Of a stretch of 64,000 nt of DNA, positions 8,907 to 16,860 are shown one piece after another. Position 1 is the first letter of the stretch. Each line of letters opens with the position of its first letter. The notes beneath the pieces were generated by a model. It saw only the letters and a program-made list of their open reading frames with translations, made no database searches and was not told the DNA's origin. The translations under genes and the position numbers were made by a program. This stretch comes from Arthrobacter psychrolactophilus (GTDB lineage: Bacteria; Actinomycetota; Actinomycetes; Actinomycetales; Micrococcaceae), in assembly GCF_003219795.1 (NCBI RefSeq), contig NZ_QJVC01000004.1, forward strand, positions 1 through 64,000, written 5' to 3'.

Positions 8907-8952
8907 GATCGCTGCGCTATCTACATCAAAAGTTTCGTATCGTCTGTTCTCC

Positions 8953-8981
8953 AGCATAGATCGTTAGCATTGCTAAGTAAA
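8953..8981 (-). promoter_or_regulatory. marR-MFS promoter with embedded MarR operator
   Basis: On the minus strand, -35 TTTACT (8981-8976) and -10 TATGCT (8958-8953) are separated by 17 bp. The spacer contains the perfect palindrome TTAGCA-T-TGCTAA (8964-8976). Binding here would block polymerase, the standard MarR autoregulation layout. No biochemical evidence is implied. Confidence 0.7.
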
Positions 8982-9094
8982 TGTTGCGCCGCTCACTTGC
9001 TACAAAGGTTGTTACCAAAATGTGACAATTGGATTTGCTTCCGTTAGCCTGAGTAAAGTGCCCGCTGACCATTTACGGTTTTTGGCACCGAGGG

Positions 9095-9291
9095 ACGGTT
9101 CGCCGAGCTCTGCCGCCGCCCATCTTCCTCCACCCGCATGGCAGAGACGGGGGACCCAATATTTACGGGCCTTTCCGCATGGAAGCCCTTGGGGTTAAGC
9201 CGACGCGCATCAGCAGCTTTACGTTCCTGATGAACCGCTGGCCGGATTCTCTAGTCCGTTCCCGACAGCTCACCTCGCAGGCGTAGAGAGG
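9095..9291 (+). promoter_or_regulatory. c-di-AMP (ydaO/yuaA) riboswitch
   Basis: The leader carries conserved blocks of the ydaO/yuaA riboswitch in order: ACGGGGGACCCAA (9147-9159), TTGGGGTTAAGCC (9189-9201) and CCCGACAGCTCACCTCGCAG (9261-9280) followed by GCG. In actinobacteria this class controls cell-wall hydrolase and Rpf-type genes and normally turns them off when c-di-AMP is high. Here it directly precedes the transglycosylase-like gene, whose ribosome site AGAGAGG is at 9285-9291. Outer limits are approximate. Confidence 0.9.
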
Positions 9292-9301
9292 CAATACATT
9301 C

Positions 9302-10057
9302 ATGACCGCTGCACCGCAGCGCGGCCGACGCCGCGCCGAACCACAACGCCGCCAGCCGATTCTCGGGCGCTCCCCTCGCAAGGGGTCCCACGCCGCTGCC
9401 GCGCCGTCCCCCGTGACCAAGACCGCCAAATACATGGCCGCACTAGCCGTCGTTGGCGGACTCGTCGTGGCTGGCTCCTTGGCACAACAAGTGGGCCAGT
9501 CGGTTGATCCGAGCCTGGCAAGTCTGGTTTCCGCCGCCGACGCGACGGCCGCACCGAGCGCCGTTTCGGCCGCAGATGATGCCACCATCAGTTTCTCGGG
9601 ACTCTCCGTCGCGGAGGCCACGAAGGCAACTGCCTCGGCCACGCCGACGGCTCCCGCCGCGGTCGCCGAGGTCAAGGCCGCAGCAGCGGAGGTTACCCCG
9701 GTAGCTGAGGCACCCGCACCGGTTGAGACGACTCCGCCCGTTGCTGTGGACAATCCCGAAGCAGCAAAAGCGTACGCCGCCACACAGGTGAGCGCCCGCG
9801 GCTGGGGCGCTGGCGAAATGAGCTGCCTCACCCAGTTGTGGGAACGGGAATCTAACTGGCGCACCACTGCGCTGAACCCCGACGGCGGAGCGTACGGGAT
9901 CGTGCAGTCGCTTCCGGCCGAGAAGATGGCTAGCGTTGGCGCCGACTACCTCACCAATTACGAAACCCAAATCACGTGGGGCCTGAACTACATCACGGAG
10001 ACCTACTCCACACCGTGCGGTGCCTGGGCGCACTCGGAAGCCGTGAACTGGTACTAA
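9302..10057 (+). CDS. Secreted/anchored lytic transglycosylase-like protein
   Basis: A 251-aa protein with a basic N-terminus, one membrane/signal segment (about 42-62, YMAALAVVGGLVVAGSLA), a long Ala/Pro/Thr linker (about 75-155), and a C-terminal lysozyme-like domain (about 160-251). The domain contains LWERESNW, whose Glu is the likely catalytic acid, plus ALNPDGGAYGIVQSLP and two Cys (SCLTQ and TPCGAW) that could form a disulfide. It probably cleaves peptidoglycan outside the cell. Expression is predicted to be gated by the upstream c-di-AMP riboswitch. A 31-bp-stem hairpin terminates it. Confidence 0.85.
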   Translation: MTAAPQRGRRRAEPQRRQPILGRSPRKGSHAAAAPSPVTKTAKYMAALAVVGGLVVAGSLAQQVGQSVDPSLASLVSAADATAAPSAVSAADDATISFSGLSVAEATKATASATPTAPAAVAEVKAAAAEVTPVAEAPAPVETTPPVAVDNPEAAKAYAATQVSARGWGAGEMSCLTQLWERESNWRTTALNPDGGAYGIVQSLPAEKMASVGADYLTNYETQITWGLNYITETYSTPCGAWAHSEAVNWY

Positions 10058-10147
10058 AACCGGGTTCCTGGGCGCTCCGCGGGTTCCTGCGGGTTTCCGG
10101 GGTCCAACCGGGGCACTCTGGGGGCTTGAAATCACCCCGCAACGCAG

Positions 10148-10213
10148 AAATGCCACCGTTAGGCAATCTCGCTATAGGCCGACCTATAGCGAGATTGCCT
10201 AACGGTGGCATTT
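10148..10213. terminator. 31-bp perfect-stem bidirectional hairpin
   Basis: The left arm 10148-10178 (begins AAATGCCACCGTTAGG) is perfectly complementary to 10183-10213 (ends GGTGGCATTT) around the 4-nt loop CCGA; TTTTT follows on the plus strand and a homopolymer flank on the minus. It lies between the convergent transglycosylase and upp genes and should terminate both. The stem is much longer than normal terminators need. Confidence 0.8.
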
Positions 10214-10225
10214 TTCGCGTAAGTG

Positions 10226-10864
10226 TTAGTCCACGACGCCGTAGAGGCGATCTCCGGCGTCGCCAAGACCAGGAACAATGTAGGAGTTCTCGTCGAGGCC
10301 CTCATCGATGGATGCGAGAACAACGTGAACGTTGTCGCGATCGCCGTGAGCGGCTTCGAGCTTGGCCAGACCCTCGGGAGCTGCGAGGAGGCAGATGCAG
10401 GTGATGTCTGCTGCGCCGCGGTCGAAGAGGAACTTGAAGGCCTCGATCAAGGTGCCGCCGGTAGCCAGCATCGGGTCCAGGACGTAGACCTGGCGACCGG
10501 TGAGGTCTTCGGGAAGGCGCTCTGCGTAGGTGATGGCTTCGAGGGTTTCCTCGTTGCGAGCCATACCAAGGAAGCCAACTTCAGCGGTGGGCAGCAGGCG
10601 GGTCATACCCTCGAGCATGCCCAGGCCAGCGCGGAGAATCGGCACAACGAGCGGCGTGGGCTTAACCAAGCCGGTACCGATGGCGTTGGTTACCGGGGTC
10701 TCGATGTTGACCGGCTCTACACGCACTTCACGTGTCGCTTCATAGGCCAGCAACGTGACTAGTTCTTCGGTCAGCTGACGGAAAACGGGGGACGGAGTGT
10801 TCTTGTCCCGCAGAACGGTCAACTTGTGGGCAATAAGCGGATGATCCGCAACGAATACGCGCAT
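10226..10864 (-). CDS. upp: Uracil phosphoribosyltransferase
   Basis: A 212-aa type I phosphoribosyltransferase making UMP from uracil and PRPP in pyrimidine salvage. PRPP-binding loop [17 protein letters not shown] is at about 127-143 and the uracil-binding C-terminus [11 protein letters not shown] at about 199-209; PILRAGLGM is near 78. Length is normal for the family. It is divergent from tadA (22-bp gap), which it faces across a short shared promoter region. Confidence 0.96.
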   Translation of the reverse strand: MRVFVADHPLIAHKLTVLRDKNTPSPVFRQLTEELVTLLAYEATREVRVEPVNIETPVTNAIGTGLVKPTPLVVPILRAGLGMLEGMTRLLPTAEVGFLGMARNEETLEAITYAERLPEDLTGRQVYVLDPMLATGGTLIEAFKFLFDRGAADITCICLLAAPEGLAKLEAAHGDRDNVHVVLASIDEGLDENSYIVPGLGDAGDRLYGVVD

Positions 10865-10886
10865 GAATAAAAGCTACCATTGAGCC

Positions 10887-11384
10887 GTGCCCAATACCCC
10901 GAAATTCCCCAGAATCGAGACCACTACCACGGCACTTCATGCCCAATGGATGGGTATTGCACTCACGGAAGCACAGCGCGCCTTGACCACGGCCGATGTG
11001 CCGATTGGCGCCGTCGTGCTTGGACCCGACGGTGAAGTCCTCGGATTGGGGCGCAACGAACGCGAAGCCCATGGAGATCCGACGGCGCATGCCGAAGTCG
11101 TTGCTATCCGCGAGGCCGCCGCAAAGTTGGGCGAATGGCGGCTTGCGGACTGCACGCTCGTGGTCACATTGGAGCCGTGCACCATGTGTGCCGGGGCCAT
11201 CGTGTTGGCGCGAATTCCGCGGGTGGTCTTCGGGGCGTGGGATGAGAAGGCCGGCGCGGCAGGGTCAGTGTTTGATGTGCTGCGCGAACGCCGCCTCAAC
11301 CATTGGGTCGAGGTGTTTCCGGGCGTGCGCGAAGAGGAATGCGCCGCCCTGCTCAAGGAATTTTTCGGCGGACACCGGCACTAG
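10887..11384 (+). CDS. tadA: tRNA-specific adenosine deaminase TadA
   Basis: A 165-aa zinc deaminase that converts A34 to inosine in tRNA-Arg(ACG). The zinc and catalytic motifs are HAEVVAIREAA (about 69-79) and PCTMCAGAI (about 97-105). The proposed start is GTG 10887; an in-frame ATG near 10950 (MGIALTEAQRA) would give a shorter N-terminus closer to the E. coli enzyme, so the start is less certain than the function. Confidence 0.93.
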   Translation: MPNTPKFPRIETTTTALHAQWMGIALTEAQRALTTADVPIGAVVLGPDGEVLGLGRNEREAHGDPTAHAEVVAIREAAAKLGEWRLADCTLVVTLEPCTMCAGAIVLARIPRVVFGAWDEKAGAAGSVFDVLRERRLNHWVEVFPGVREEECAALLKEFFGGHRH

Positions 11385-11393
11385 GGCAGGATT

Positions 11394-11858
11394 TTACGGC
11401 TCAATCTGCAGGGGCTTGGTCGGCATCACGCAGGACACCAGCGTGATGTCTTGCGCGCCCACGGCACCCACTCGGTTGTTCTTTCCCGTGTCATCGCACC
11501 AGTCCATGTTGTAGGGGTAGGCCGACACCATTCCAGGGCCGGGGACGGCAGAGGCGGGGATCTCTACCTGCACACTGAACCCGCCGGCGTCGTTCATGGG
11601 AGCGAGCTCGTCGACGATTTTAATGCCGGAACCGTCCATGACTTCCACTTGAATCTGAGCTCCCTCTCCATACCGGGGATCGCAGCTGGCGTCGGCCGCG
11701 CTCACCGTGATGCTCTCGCCGGGGCTCGCCGCATCCTGGCTGAGCGAAAATTTGGGAGGCATGCAGGGCTGAGAATCGGAACCCTGCGAGCACGAGACCA
11801 TGCTTGCTCCGGCCAGCGTGGCTGCGGCGACCAGCGCAAACCACCGCGCCGCCCTCAT
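11394..11858 (-). CDS. Small secreted lipoprotein of unknown function
   Basis: A 154-aa lipoprotein. Residues 1-22 form a signal peptide ending in a lipobox (AGASMVSC, Cys about 22). The mature part reads as one small beta-rich domain (SPGESITVSAADASC, QIQVEVMD, GFSVQVEIPASAVPGPGMVSAY) with paired cysteines, resembling Ig-like or macroglobulin folds. The frame is open far upstream to 12278, but ATG 11858 is clearly the start: it gives the signal peptide and overlaps the upstream stop as ATGA. No family recognised. Confidence 0.75.
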   Translation of the reverse strand: MRAARWFALVAAATLAGASMVSCSQGSDSQPCMPPKFSLSQDAASPGESITVSAADASCDPRYGEGAQIQVEVMDGSGIKIVDELAPMNDAGGFSVQVEIPASAVPGPGMVSAYPYNMDWCDDTGKNNRVGAVGAQDITLVSCVMPTKPLQIEP

Positions 11859-13027
11859 GACGTGCTCCTCGCCGCGTTGATCGCGTCGATCTGTTTTTGC
11901 CTGCTCGACGGCGAATCCAGGCTGAAGGAGCGGAAGTCGCCTAGGTCCTCGCGAATGAAATCTTCGACCTCGTGAATGCGTTGCATGACGGCCTCCGTCG
12001 GCGCCCCAAACGTCCAGTAAGCGATGCGCTCGGCGCCGGGATCGTATTGCCATAGGCCGATGATGCGGCCGCGATCCACAATGGGGTGGTCCGGCAGATC
12101 GGCCTGCAGGGCGAGTTTGGCGCTGAGCAGATGGCGGTCCTTGTCCTCCTCGGCAAAGTGGTCGGCGGCGTTGCGGCGCAGCAGGAATAGCGCGTCGGTT
12201 CCCGCCAGTAGCTGGATCTGCTCTTCCTTGGGCGCGGTGAAGGCGCTCGCGGCGTCGACATCGGAGGGCAGCATCCATAGCCCCTCACGCTCCACGGCAC
12301 CCACGGCTGCGAGCGCGGCCTTCGTTTGTGCGACGGTGAATGCCGTAAACCATTGGGTTTGCTTGAGTGTCGCCCCACCGGTCCAGCCAAGGTACTTCTC
12401 CATCAGCTTGGCGCGGGCTTCCTCCGGCGACTCACTGGCTGCGGGCAATCCCCAAGCCGTGTAGGCGTAGCGTTGCTGGTCGAGCCGGCCGTTACTGGGA
12501 ACTCGCCGAATCCGACCGTCCGCCTGCAGCAATCCAAGCACGGTGGGCAGGGTGGTCGAGGCGCCCTTCTTCTTGCCCTCCTCCCCCAGACTGCGCACGG
12601 CATCGCCCAGCTGGTCCTTGAGCTGTTTCGGATCCAGCGCCTGTCCGGCGCTGCGAAGCACCTCGAGCGTCTGCGCCTCGAGTGCCTTGACCTCGGAACG
12701 GTCGACGCCGAGCTTATCTAAGACTTTCACCGTCGCCTCCGCGGCCCCTTGGCCCAGCGACAACGCCCAAGGGAAGTCGTCTGCCCCGAGAACATAGGTG
12801 CAGCCGCGGGCCGTCGGAAGTTCATGAATGCGCAGTGCCGCCATGTCGGCGTCGGCCTGTTCGCGACGAATGCCTGCTCTGGCGAAGAGCGTGAGATATG
12901 GATTGGCTCCGCCGATTGATCGGGCCCATCCCGCCGCGCTGAGCACTTCCGCGGCTGTGGCGCCCGCGAGAGTGCCGTCAAGACCTTGTTTATGCCAGCT
13001 CCAGGCACGTTGCGTTGCACTGTCCAT
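11855..13027 (-). CDS. Winged helix DNA-binding domain protein (HTH_42/AlkZ-like)
   Basis: A 390-aa protein resembling the HTH_42 (PF06224) family, whose founder AlkZ is a DNA glycosylase for interstrand crosslinks. Features include AGWARSIGGANPYLTLFARAG near 30-50, TLPTVLGLLQADGRIRRVP near 160, LMEKYLGWTGGATLKQTQWF near 205, and a C-terminal half with HPIVDRGRIIGLWQYDP. The open frame reaches 13141, into tRNA-Ser; ATG 13027 avoids that overlap. It is coupled to the downstream lipoprotein gene by ATGA. Glycosylase activity is only suggested by the family. Confidence 0.75.
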   Translation of the reverse strand: MDSATQRAWSWHKQGLDGTLAGATAAEVLSAAGWARSIGGANPYLTLFARAGIRREQADADMAALRIHELPTARGCTYVLGADDFPWALSLGQGAAEATVKVLDKLGVDRSEVKALEAQTLEVLRSAGQALDPKQLKDQLGDAVRSLGEEGKKKGASTTLPTVLGLLQADGRIRRVPSNGRLDQQRYAYTAWGLPAASESPEEARAKLMEKYLGWTGGATLKQTQWFTAFTVAQTKAALAAVGAVEREGLWMLPSDVDAASAFTAPKEEQIQLLAGTDALFLLRRNAADHFAEEDKDRHLLSAKLALQADLPDHPIVDRGRIIGLWQYDPGAERIAYWTFGAPTEAVMQRIHEVEDFIREDLGDFRSFSLDSPSSRQKQIDAINAARSTS

Positions 13028-13108
13028 GAGCTCATCTTGCCCTATAGCGGCACTGTTGTGTGGTCTCGTTTTTGTTGTTGGGCTTTGACCCGGTAAGGTT
13101 GACGCGTT

Positions 13109-13198
13109 GGTGACGTGTCCGAGCGGCCGAAGGTGCAACACTCGAAATGTTGTTCAGGTGAGAGCCTGACGTGGGTTCAAATCCCACCGTCACCGCCA
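13109..13198 (+). tRNA. tRNA-Ser(CGA)
   Basis: GGTGACG (13109-13115) pairs with CGTCACC (13188-13194); G73 and an encoded CCA follow. The anticodon loop ACTCGAAA gives CGA, and the long variable arm (GTTCAGGTGAGAGCCTGAC) is typical of tRNA-Ser. T-arm is GTGGGTTCAAATCCCAC. Its 3' end is the attachment site of the adjacent integrative element; the gene stays intact on the left side. Confidence 0.95.
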
Positions 13199-13199
13199 A
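13176..13199. other. attL core (3' end of tRNA-Ser)
   Basis: A 24-bp sequence starting TTCAAATCCC and ending CACCGCCAA, covering the T-arm 3' half, acceptor strand and CCA of tRNA-Ser. It is repeated exactly at 29351-29374. The tRNA side remains complete, so integration does not destroy the gene. Confidence 0.92.
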
Positions 13200-13204
13200 G
13201 TAGC

Positions 13205-13247
13205 AAGGCCCCTACTTCCCTTTGTTCATAAGGGAAGTAGGGGCCTT
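13205..13247. terminator. Terminator between tRNA-Ser and integrase
   Basis: AAGGCCCCTACTTCCC (13205-13220) and GGGAAGTAGGGGCCTT (13232-13247) form a perfect 16-bp stem. It lies just inside the element between convergent tRNA and integrase genes, and replaces the chromosomal terminator that now sits beyond attR. Confidence 0.75.
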
Positions 13248-13255
13248 AGCTGTTT

Positions 13256-14386
13256 CTAGAGTTCGGCGTTTGCCCACATTTTGCCCACACTTGAAAGTGA
13301 TACCGCCTTATGTAGCGCGTCAGCTACGGCGTCTAGGTCATCGTCAAACAGGTCTGCATAGGTGTCTAGAGTCATTGCGGCGCTGCTATGCCCGAGCATT
13401 CTTTGCACTGCTTTGACGTTTGCCCCAGCGCTCACGGCGAAACTTGCCGCTGTATGCCGTAAATCATGCGGCGTAATTCGGGGAATCCCGGATCTAATGA
13501 CAGCTCCACCAAACCAGCTTTGCCTATCCTCGTGCACGCGGGCTGACCGCAGGTGCTTACCGTCGCCGCCTGGGAATACCAGCGCATCACGGTCTTTGCC
13601 TTCACACTGCTTAGCCAGAGAGTCCCCTAGGAACTGTGGGAATGGCACGGCGCGGCGCTTGTGATTCTTGGGTGTGCCTACTTCAATTTTTGATCCAACC
13701 TCAACAGCGTTTTCCGTGACGTTGATACGCCGGCGCAGCATGTCCAGATCCTTTACACGCAAGCCCACGGCTTCACCCCAGCGCAAGCCACAGTAAGCCA
13801 GCACTAAAACAAGCGTTGGATATTTGCTAGTCATGGCTAGCGCGTGCACTTGCTCATGCGTCAGATAGACGTGTGGCTTTTTAGTCTTACGCGGAAGATT
13901 CACACCGCGCGAAGGGTTACTGAGAATCCGCCGGTCATCCACAGCGGAATCTAGAATGCTTGCCAGAATGCCATAGGCCCGAATCACAACTGTTGCACTC
14001 TTGGGCTTACGTCCCTTCCCATCGCCAGTAGTCAGCTCTGACACCCATTGCTGCACGGCCGTCTTTCGAATATCCGCCACAGCCTGGACACCCCAGAACG
14101 GTTCAACGTGGAGACGCCAAGCAGATTCCACCGGCCGAAAAGATGACGGCTTCAGGTGTGTTTGCCTGGTCAACCATTCACCGCCAAGTTCACCAATCGT
14201 CAGCCGCGCCGCCGTTGCGTCGATGTACTCACCACGCAGCTTGGACACTTCAACCGTTGCCGCGAATGCTTCAGCGTCCCGCTTCGTCTTGAAGCCACGC
14301 TTGTCTGTTTGTTTACGTGCTGGTGTCCGATAGCGCACCCGGTAACGCTTGCCGGCGGCAGTCGTATAAGGCTCAATCGTTGCCAT
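13256..14386 (-). CDS. Tyrosine recombinase integrase of the element
   Basis: A 376-aa phage-type integrase: N-terminal Arm-DNA-binding part (about 1-60), SAM-like core-binding domain (about 62-165) and catalytic domain. Catalytic residues visible are Arg in CGLRWGEA (about 205), HDLRHT (His/Arg, about 306-311), HS in LGHSS (about 330) and the Tyr in TLDTYADLF (about 342). It should integrate and excise the element at tRNA-Ser. The last codons overlap a repeat that recurs near attR, probably an arm site. It overlaps the upstream regulator gene by 14 bp. Confidence 0.95.
   Translation of the reverse strand: MATIEPYTTAAGKRYRVRYRTPARKQTDKRGFKTKRDAEAFAATVEVSKLRGEYIDATAARLTIGELGGEWLTRQTHLKPSSFRPVESAWRLHVEPFWGVQAVADIRKTAVQQWVSELTTGDGKGRKPKSATVVIRAYGILASILDSAVDDRRILSNPSRGVNLPRKTKKPHVYLTHEQVHALAMTSKYPTLVLVLAYCGLRWGEAVGLRVKDLDMLRRRINVTENAVEVGSKIEVGTPKNHKRRAVPFPQFLGDSLAKQCEGKDRDALVFPGGDGKHLRSARVHEDRQSWFGGAVIRSGIPRITPHDLRHTAASFAVSAGANVKAVQRMLGHSSAAMTLDTYADLFDDDLDAVADALHKAVSLSSVGKMWANAEL
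13271..13293. repeat. Candidate left arm-type integrase site
   Basis: A 23-bp sequence with two TGCCCACA words 11 bp apart, perfectly repeated in the same orientation at 29237-29259, near the opposite end of the element. Here it lies inside the integrase 3' coding end, 72 bp inside attL. Spacing and location fit arm-binding sites of tyrosine integrases. Confidence 0.6.
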
Positions 14387-15062
14387 TGCGCGAACCTCTT
14401 ATTGACTCAAAGTGGTCTTTGATTTCAGCCTTGAGTTCCCGCGTGATCCTCCCGAGCTTTTGGGCTGAAGCGTTATCTTCTGCTCGCTGGGCACGCTCCG
14501 CACTCATGGACCGCTTCCACAAGTAGGCCTCACAGGCAACCAGTTCAGCGCTGTTGATTCCTAGAGATTTTGCAAGGCGCTTTTCAGCAAGGCCATGCTC
14601 CTGCTCGATCCTCATCATGAGCATGCTCGAGTTTTTGGGTGCCAGATCTTGGGCCGCCACAACTATGTCCATGGCTTCACCGTGCCGCTGTTCCATTTCT
14701 TGCACTTCTTCAGGCCCATACAACTGCACCTCTTGACCTTCAAGAATCCCCTTGACCACGGCAGCATCTGTAGAGAAATCGGCGTTCAGTTGGACCGATC
14801 CCGATAAAGGCACCAAGTCAGACAGTTTCACTGGGCGCCGAGTCATGGACTTACTCCAACCCAGGGACTCGCAGACGATCAAGAGCGTGCCTAGTGCTAA
14901 CGGAATTTTGCCGTTTTCGAATTCCACGACCCTGGCGGTCGACCACTTGAGACCCCTCAACCGGGCATCGCGAGCCACGTCTTCCAACGTCAAACCCGCC
15001 TCTAGGCGCAGCCGCTTCGCTTCTCTGCCCATTACTTCTGCCAACTTCTCTGCTTCGCTCAC
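14373..15062 (-). CDS. XRE-like HTH regulator of the element (Stl-position)
   Basis: About 229 aa from GTG 15062; the frame is open to a TTG at 15107 and ATG 15032 is also possible. An N-terminal HTH reads LRLEAGLTLEDVARDARLRG followed by STARVVEFENGKIPLALGTLLIVCESLG, as in XRE/Cro-type regulators. The C-terminal half has a second motif HGLAEKRLAKSLGINSAELVACEAYLWKR. It is transcribed with the integrase and away from the excisionase-like gene, the position of the master repressor (Stl-like) in phage-inducible islands. Ligand or inducer unknown. Confidence 0.75.
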   Translation of the reverse strand: MSEAEKLAEVMGREAKRLRLEAGLTLEDVARDARLRGLKWSTARVVEFENGKIPLALGTLLIVCESLGWSKSMTRRPVKLSDLVPLSGSVQLNADFSTDAAVVKGILEGQEVQLYGPEEVQEMEQRHGEAMDIVVAAQDLAPKNSSMLMMRIEQEHGLAEKRLAKSLGINSAELVACEAYLWKRSMSAERAQRAEDNASAQKLGRITRELKAEIKDHFESIRGSRNGND

Positions 15063-15156
15063 ACGTTGATAGTAGCCAAATATCCGTCTACTTGACAGCT
15101 TGCACAATATAAAGTATCAAGGCGTGTCTTGTACGTAATTTAGTCTAAGGCTCGAC

Positions 15157-15186
15157 TTGACAACCCTTGCGCACTTACTCAATAAT
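15157..15186 (+). promoter_or_regulatory. Rightward element promoter
   Basis: TTGACA (15157-15162), 18-bp spacer, AATAAT (15181-15186). The surrounding 15060-15237 divergent region has repeated ACTTGA/CTCGACT words (15151, 15203, 15219) that may be repressor sites. It would drive the excisionase-rep operon. Confidence 0.6.
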
Positions 15187-15237
15187 CAACAGTGTTACCG
15201 AAACTCGACTAATAATCTACTTGAGGATTTGATCTGA

Positions 15238-15462
15238 TTGAACGCGTCAACCCATAGCAACACCGATCTTGAGGTACTCACCCCTCAGCAGACTGCCGAC
15301 TTGCTGCACACCACCCCCGCGTCTCTGGCAAACCTGAGGTACAACGGCGGCGGCATAAATTTCGTGAAGGTGGGCAGGAAGGTCCTCTACCGACTCCGAG
15401 ACGTTGAACAGTACTTGGATGCCAATTCCTTCTCCCGCACCGATACGCGAGTTGCCAAGTGA
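15238..15462 (+). CDS. Excisionase-like helix-turn-helix protein
   Basis: A 74-aa MerR-type/HTH_17 single-domain protein: VLTPQQTADLLHTTPASLANLRYNGG (about 13-38) then FVKVGRKVLYRLRDVEQYLD, the layout of excisionase and AlpA-type proteins. Start is TTG 15238 with GAGGA at 15223. It is the first gene of the rightward operon and overlaps the next gene by 4 nt. As in related elements it probably bends att DNA for excision and may activate transcription. Confidence 0.8.
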   Translation: MNASTHSNTDLEVLTPQQTADLLHTTPASLANLRYNGGGINFVKVGRKVLYRLRDVEQYLDANSFSRTDTRVAK

Positions 15463-16181
15463 ACGCGCGAGAGTGCCCGAACAGCGGCACAGGTAAGCAT
15501 GAATTCAAATGGCCTAATGGCTGGAATTCAGCCCCCGTTGGCAAGTGCTACTACTGCTCAGCACCGCCGGCAGACCAAATAGAAAATGCCGCTGGCCCTG
15601 CCAAAGTTTCGGCTTGTTCCTCGTACGGCACGCGATACGGCATAACAGGTTTCTGGTGGACCGTGAGTATCAGTGCAACCAATCTTGAAGATGAACTCAC
15701 CTTTTTCGATCCTGGCAACACGGACGATGCATTGTTCGGAATCAGTAACGCCCTGCACTCAATCGGTTTCCTGCTGGTGTCCCCTTGGTCCGCAATGGGG
15801 CCAGACTTCCACGCTTTCGCCATGGAAGTTGAACTAACCGTTTCGCCAGAGTGGGCCGCAAGCACTCGCGGAGTTTCTAACCGTTCCTGGTCCAATTCGT
15901 TCCATGAAGAAACCAACGGGGCCGCGTCACGCATTCATGAGTTGGATCTGTTGCCGTGGTCAGAATCGCACGACAGCACGGTGACGGTAACCCAAATTGA
16001 CGTTTTCCAGCGCGGGACAGTGCAACGCGGCGCTATACGGCTAACCGTAGAAATCGACGAAACAAATATTTCTGCAATCAGAGCCGCCGAACTTGCCGCA
16101 GCCCTACAGACCGCCGGCGAAATAGTAGCCCGTTCTAACGCCATCCCTTCGCAGGACCGAACCCCAGAGAGCGGTAACTAA
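15459..16181 (+). CDS. Element protein of unknown function with N-terminal zinc-knuckle-like motif
   Basis: A 240-aa protein, GTG start overlapping the excisionase stop (GTGA). Residues 1-35 contain Cys6 and a CYYC pair (about 31-34), a possible treble-clef/zinc ribbon; the rest appears globular with ITGFWWTVSISATN, SIGFLLVSPWSAMGPDFHAF, VELTVSPEWA. I recognise no family. It is in the replication operon between xis and rep. A 27-aa peptide gene begins within its stop codon. Confidence 0.6.
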   Translation: MNARECPNSGTGKHEFKWPNGWNSAPVGKCYYCSAPPADQIENAAGPAKVSACSSYGTRYGITGFWWTVSISATNLEDELTFFDPGNTDDALFGISNALHSIGFLLVSPWSAMGPDFHAFAMEVELTVSPEWAASTRGVSNRSWSNSFHEETNGAASRIHELDLLPWSESHDSTVTVTQIDVFQRGTVQRGAIRLTVEIDETNISAIRAAELAAALQTAGEIVARSNAIPSQDRTPESGN

Positions 16182-16264
16182 TGCTCATTTTGTGCACCGC
16201 TATTGCGTCGTACCTTGGCATGTGGATCTGGATGGACATTCAGGCTAGCCGGAGGTCACGATGA
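16181..16264 (+). CDS. 27-aa membrane microprotein, translationally coupled
   Basis: A very short frame: MLILCTAIASYLGMWIWMDI then QASRRSR. It starts as TAATG on the previous gene's stop and ends as ATGA on the next gene's start, so all three are coupled. The peptide is one hydrophobic helix with a basic, cytoplasmic-type tail. The double overlap supports a true gene; function unknown, and it could merely be a coupling device. Confidence 0.5.
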   Translation: MLILCTAIASYLGMWIWMDIQASRRSR

Positions 16265-16860
16265 CCAACACTGATGCCCACCCCATCACAGAACGTCAGC
16301 ACGTGTCCGTCATATCCATGCAATCTCTGTCCAAGTATTGCCGCCCAAAAAACGACGGACTCTACCCAGTATTTGCCGTCCGCCAATTCTCTGGCTCTCA
16401 AAGATGGACCGTTAGCATCTTTAGGAATATCGGCACTGAACCGGCGGTCATAGAAATTTCCACCGGTGTCGCCACAGTCCCCGAAATCAAGAGGATGATC
16501 GTCGATGGCCTCGACCGGCGCGGTTTTATGGCGGTAACCGGACTAATCAAGAGCGGTGACGAAATTTCATGCTTAGCCCTGGCGTCAATGTCGCCCCCGC
16601 GCACTCAACCCCGGTCCATTGAAGTTGCCCACCGGCCACTAGTCATAACAAATGGTGTGCGGTGGCTAACCGAATACGGGTATCCATCCATCAGCATTGG
16701 CTTTGAAATGGTCCGACTACTAGAGGGTCAATATGCACAGAAAACTAAGTTTCAAGACTCCTATACAAGAAAGGCCATGTCACTGTCCGGCCCCGAATGC
16801 ATGAAGCTCCTTAGCGAGATTATCGAAACGCATGGAATGCCAGAGTTCACCAATGACTGA
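16261..16860 (+). CDS. Element protein of unknown function
   Basis: A 199-aa cytosolic protein in the xis-rep operon, coupled by ATGA to the preceding 27-codon gene and overlapping rep by 8 nt. No catalytic motif recognised. Segments such as WTVSIFRNIGTEPAVIEIST and VPEIKRMIVDGLDRRGFMAVTG suggest an alpha/beta fold, and it shares a SWTVSI-like phrase (RWTVSIF versus WWTVSIS) with the upstream 240-aa protein, hinting the two are distant paralogues. Confidence 0.6.
   Translation: MTNTDAHPITERQHVSVISMQSLSKYCRPKNDGLYPVFAVRQFSGSQRWTVSIFRNIGTEPAVIEISTGVATVPEIKRMIVDGLDRRGFMAVTGLIKSGDEISCLALASMSPPRTQPRSIEVAHRPLVITNGVRWLTEYGYPSISIGFEMVRLLEGQYAQKTKFQDSYTRKAMSLSGPECMKLLSEIIETHGMPEFTND

Noticed and set aside
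11859-12278. N-terminal extension of the lipoprotein frame
   Set aside because: It is an Arg/Pro/Gly-rich shadow of the winged-helix gene; the signal peptide and lipobox place the start at 11858.
13028-13141. N-terminal extension of the winged-helix gene
   Set aside because: It would overlap tRNA-Ser on the other strand; ATG 13027 fits the family's usual start.
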